Below are positions 49,891 to 50,096 of a stretch of DNA of 50,096 bases, in pieces (within the stretch, counting starts at the first letter, position 1; every line of letters starts with the position of its first letter). A program made the translations under genes and the position numbers. Under the pieces are notes generated by a model that made no database searches, was not told the DNA's origin, and was given only the letters and a program-made list of their open reading frames with translations. This DNA is from an uncultured Bacteroidia bacterium (GTDB lineage Bacteria; Bacteroidota; Bacteroidia; Bacteroidales; Prolixibacteraceae), in NCBI GenBank assembly GCA_903902325.1, contig CAIUUO010000157.1:1-50096 (forward strand), in the 5' to 3' direction.

Positions 49891-50076
49891 TTAGACAGCT
49901 GCGCTTTTCTCGATAGCCAGTTTTCCTCTGTAATAACCGCATTCATTGCAAACGGTATGATATTTAACCGCTGCACCGCAATTGGAGCAGGATGATATTT
50001 GAGCTGGGATGGCTTTGTCGTGAGTTCTGCGCTTATCTCTTCTCGTGCTGGAATGTTTGTGCTTAGGATGTGCCAT
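49891..50076 (-). CDS. rpmF: 50S ribosomal protein L32
   Basis: The 61-residue protein has the L32 pattern MAHPKHKHSSTRRDKRRTHD and the zinc-type CSNCGAAVKYHTVCNECGYY with two CxxC pairs. It is complete. The usual neighbour (DUF177/YceD) would lie upstream beyond the window. It is followed by a strong terminator. Confidence 0.98.
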   Translation of the reverse strand: MAHPKHKHSSTRRDKRRTHDKAIPAQISSCSNCGAAVKYHTVCNECGYYRGKLAIEKSAAV

Positions 50077-50096
50077 TTTTAATAATCTTTATTTTA

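Overview
The window comes from a member of the Bacteroidota, most likely a Bacteroidia-class environmental anaerobe. The evidence is a C-terminal type IX secretion (T9SS) sorting domain, a SusC/SusD pair, many lipoproteins, DUF4251 and DUF4296 proteins, an mlaEF pair next to a DUF4296 lipoprotein, and candidate promoters of the TAnnTTTG type. Species and genus cannot be told from the sequence alone. No rRNA, tRNA, CRISPR array, insertion sequence or phage gene was found.

Layout. 1-2580: the end of a secreted fibronectin-III/T9SS protein, a 5'-truncated beta-barrel protein and a small lipoprotein. 2655-6239: a GntR/FCD regulator and scattered housekeeping or hypothetical genes (DUF4440-like lipoprotein, hemolysin III family, HAD phosphatase, DUF4251). 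6492-12269: an outer-membrane uptake unit (SusC, SusD, accessory lipoprotein). 12438-34581: eleven consecutive minus-strand genes, most of them readable as peptidoglycan (murein) enzymes. 34727-36401: the divergent kinase-murQ pair. 36474-38502: sucCD. 38657-50076: YitT and an M23 peptidase, mannose-1-phosphate guanylyltransferase, mlaE-mlaF-DUF4296, an amidohydrolase, a radical SAM protein, a ComB-like phosphatase, a PatB-like aminotransferase, a polyprenyl synthase, a bactofilin and ribosomal protein L32.

The central result is a muropeptide salvage locus at about 12.4-36.4 kb, possibly extending to the SusCD unit. It holds an interrupted N-acetylmuramoyl-L-alanine amidase, an exported NagZ-type GH3 fused to a serine hydrolase, an NlpC/P60 endopeptidase, a dipeptide epimerase with a twin-arginine signal, an AmpG-like permease with a large insertion, a SpoIID/LytB protein, a NagX-like acyltransferase, a GHL10 hydrolase, a transglutaminase-like lipoprotein, a GH9-NodB fusion, a BadF/BadG sugar kinase and MurQ. 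The likely route is dismantling of murein in the periplasm, import of sugars or anhydro-muropeptides, phosphorylation of MurNAc and removal of its lactyl ether by MurQ. A DUF4922 protein and a family 2 glycosyltransferase lie inside the cluster with no obvious role in known recycling.

A second theme is the intergenic DNA. Many gaps hold short-period tandem arrays or long inverted repeats, each with its own unit, and the stop codon of the upstream gene often lies within the repeat. One family (unit like accacaaaggacacaaag) occurs five times.
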